This document shows, one piece after another, positions 6,191 through 6,945 of a stretch of 6,945 bases of DNA. The stretch spans positions 1 to 6,945 of the forward strand of contig JAJYPQ010000205.1 in the NCBI GenBank assembly GCA_021795255.1, read 5' to 3'. The stretch is from Pseudomonadota bacterium (lineage in GTDB: Bacteria; Pseudomonadota; Gammaproteobacteria; Acidiferrobacterales; Acidiferrobacteraceae). Within the stretch, counting starts at the first letter, position 1, and the number at the start of each line of letters is the position of its first letter. The notes beneath the pieces were generated by a model, which made no database searches, was not told the DNA's origin, and saw nothing but the letters and a program-made list of their open reading frames with translations. The translations under genes were made by a program, and so were the position numbers.

Positions 6191-6567
6191 GCGGATGGCC
6201 TACGGACCGCAAAGACATCAGCCCTTTTCGGCGAGTTCTTGACCTTGTTCCAGCCGCGCCCCGCGTGGCGCGGGCGCCATTCTCCTGGTAACGGAGGTTA
6301 TGCCCGCCTTTCGGGCGGGTCCGCGGCTTCTGTGGCCGCTCTTGCCGAGGTGTGCAATTCACCGTAAAGCGGCATCTATCTCGCGTTCCTCCGCATGGGC
6401 CTTGCTTGGGCGGACTCGCCGCTATTGGCCTTTCGGCGCGGCGCTATAGGAGAAGTAAAGGGGGCCGAGTATAGGCCACCACGCGGCGGCTTCCTGCCGG
6501 CTATCGCTTGCTATGGCGCACCCCACCCGATTACCGCCCGCTCCGCTTAAGCGCACTCATCGTCGGA
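6191..6567. other. GC-rich, hairpin-dense intergenic region
   Basis: No credible coding frame is present. Several short stems follow one another. GCGCC 6256-6260 plus CGCG 6262-6265 pair with CGCG 6269-6272 plus GGCGC 6273-6277. CTCC 6282-6285 pairs with GGAG 6293-6296. CCCGCC 6303-6308 pairs with GGCGGG 6314-6319. CGCCGC 6417-6422 plus GCC 6428-6430 pair with GGC 6435-6437 plus GCGGCG 6438-6443. GGCC 6463-6466 pairs with GGCC 6474-6477. None is followed by a T-run, so a Rho-independent terminator is not evident. The region could encode a structured RNA on either strand, or its hairpins may simply reflect GC richness. Confidence 0.4.
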
Positions 6568-6595
6568 TTCAAAACCCTTGCGGACGGACTATGAT
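6568..6595 (+). promoter_or_regulatory. Candidate sigma-70 promoter upstream of prkA
   Basis: TTCAAA (6568-6573, four of six -35 bases) and TATGAT (6590-6595, five of six -10 bases) are 16 bases apart. Transcription would start near 6602, leaving a leader of roughly 284 bases before the prkA ATG. The -10 is the best in this gap. Since prkA homologues in enterobacteria are stationary-phase genes, a sigma-S role is possible but not visible here. Confidence 0.35.
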
Positions 6596-6885
6596 CTAAG
6601 ACGGGGCAAGCGACAAGTCGTCGGTCCTTTCAATGGAGGGCACGGAAATTGCTGTCATCGGATGGGAATCTCGCGTCGTTGAACGGGCTCTTGGAAGATG
6701 AGGTTTGGAACGATTGGCGAGGGATTGCATCAAAGAGAGCGAAGGCCGGTCACGGCGACAGGACTTTGCTTGGGGTTCATGTTCGATGGTTGAGGCACGA
6801 GAAGGAGGGTCGAGCCAGATTGCCAGCTGACGCTAGGGAAGTCAGGATGGGATAAAGGCGGTAACAATACGGCAAGGGGTGGATC
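6596..6885 (+). other. Long prkA leader region, no gene assigned
   Basis: If the promoter at 6568-6595 is real, this is the prkA 5' untranslated region. It contains a 68-codon frame from TTG 6649 to TAA 6855, preceded by GGAGGG (6635-6640). The peptide is rich in Arg encoded by AGA, AGG and CGA and resembles no known family. That codon pattern differs from the clear genes in the window, so I do not call it a gene. Confidence 0.35.
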
Positions 6886-6945
6886 ATGGCGCTATTTGAT
6901 CGTTATCAAGAACGTTTCTTGCAACAAAGAGAGGCAACCCTCAGT
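6886..6945 (+). CDS. prkA: PrkA serine protein kinase / AAA+ protein, N-terminal 20 residues only
   Basis: The window ends 20 codons into this gene, whose peptide MALFDRYQERFLQQREATLS matches the start of proteobacterial PrkA (typically M-S/A-x-F-D-x-Y..RY..............LS). PrkA is a cytosolic protein of about 640 residues with an AAA+ ATPase core and a kinase-like C-terminal part, usually linked to stress or stationary-phase physiology. It is often followed by a DUF444 (YeaH-like) gene and a SpoVR gene, which would lie beyond the right edge. The ribosome binding site AAGGGGTGGATC ending just before the ATG closely follows the anti-SD complement, which fixes the start. With only 20 residues and no catalytic motif in view, the identification rests on N-terminal similarity recalled from memory. 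Confidence 0.62.
   Translation, partial: MALFDRYQERFLQQREATLS

Noticed and set aside
6302..6320. GC-rich hairpin CCCGCC-TTTCG-GGCGGG as a Rho-independent terminator
   Set aside because: No T-run follows on either strand, so it is described only as part of the structured region.
6649..6855. 68-codon frame with GGAGGG upstream, just before prkA
   Set aside because: It is rich in AGA, AGG and CGA arginine codons unlike the clear genes, resembles no family, and starts with TTG. It is kept only as a note in the leader entry.
1..6945. tRNA, rRNA, CRISPR array, or transposon ends
   Set aside because: I looked for T-arm motifs, regularly spaced repeats, terminal inverted repeats and transposase motifs by eye and found none that held up.

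Overview
The window carries five clear protein genes and the first 20 codons of a sixth, separated by unusually long stretches without convincing genes. The best-supported identification is a Gram-negative proteobacterium of moderate GC content. The reasons are an acyltransferase of the lipid A / LPLAT type (COG4261-like), a membrane-anchored periplasmic-type repeat protein, and a gene start resembling proteobacterial prkA. No rRNA, tRNA, CRISPR array or intact insertion sequence is visible, so the species cannot be placed more closely.

Left part (1-1164): about 400 bases without a recognisable gene lead to a compact type II toxin-antitoxin pair. A candidate sigma-70 promoter whose -10 lies in a small inverted repeat precedes a Phd/YefM-family antitoxin (470-733). 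The antitoxin stop overlaps the start of a VapC-like PIN-domain RNase (730-1164) in an ATGA junction.

Middle (1165-3025): about 700 bases of weakly coding or decayed-looking DNA follow. They include a possible frameshifted remnant on the minus strand (1433-1643) and a 59-codon candidate frame (1711-1890) whose stop overlaps the next start as TAATG. Next is an orphan LpxL-like acyltransferase (1890-2906) of the family usually met in aryl polyene clusters, here with no other cluster gene in view. It converges on the minus-strand gene 3026-4900, and a hairpin sits in the 119-base gap.

Right part (3026-6945): the minus-strand gene encodes a 624-residue signal-anchored helical-repeat protein with DUF4034-like motifs and a C-terminal TPR-like region. 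A 474-base divergent gap holds a strong inverted repeat (5219-5305) in what may be the leader of a rhomboid-fold membrane protein (5375-6190). That protein lacks the serine protease motif and ends in a Cys/His zinc-ribbon-like tail. After 400 bases of GC-rich, hairpin-dense sequence, a candidate promoter and a long leader lead to the start of prkA (6886 onward).

The genes do not form one pathway. The toxin-antitoxin pair is a self-contained module. The acyltransferase, the repeat protein and the pseudo-rhomboid all point to the envelope but are transcribed separately. The most unusual items are the catalytically dead rhomboid with a zinc tail, the anchored DUF4034-like protein, and the two structured non-coding blocks.
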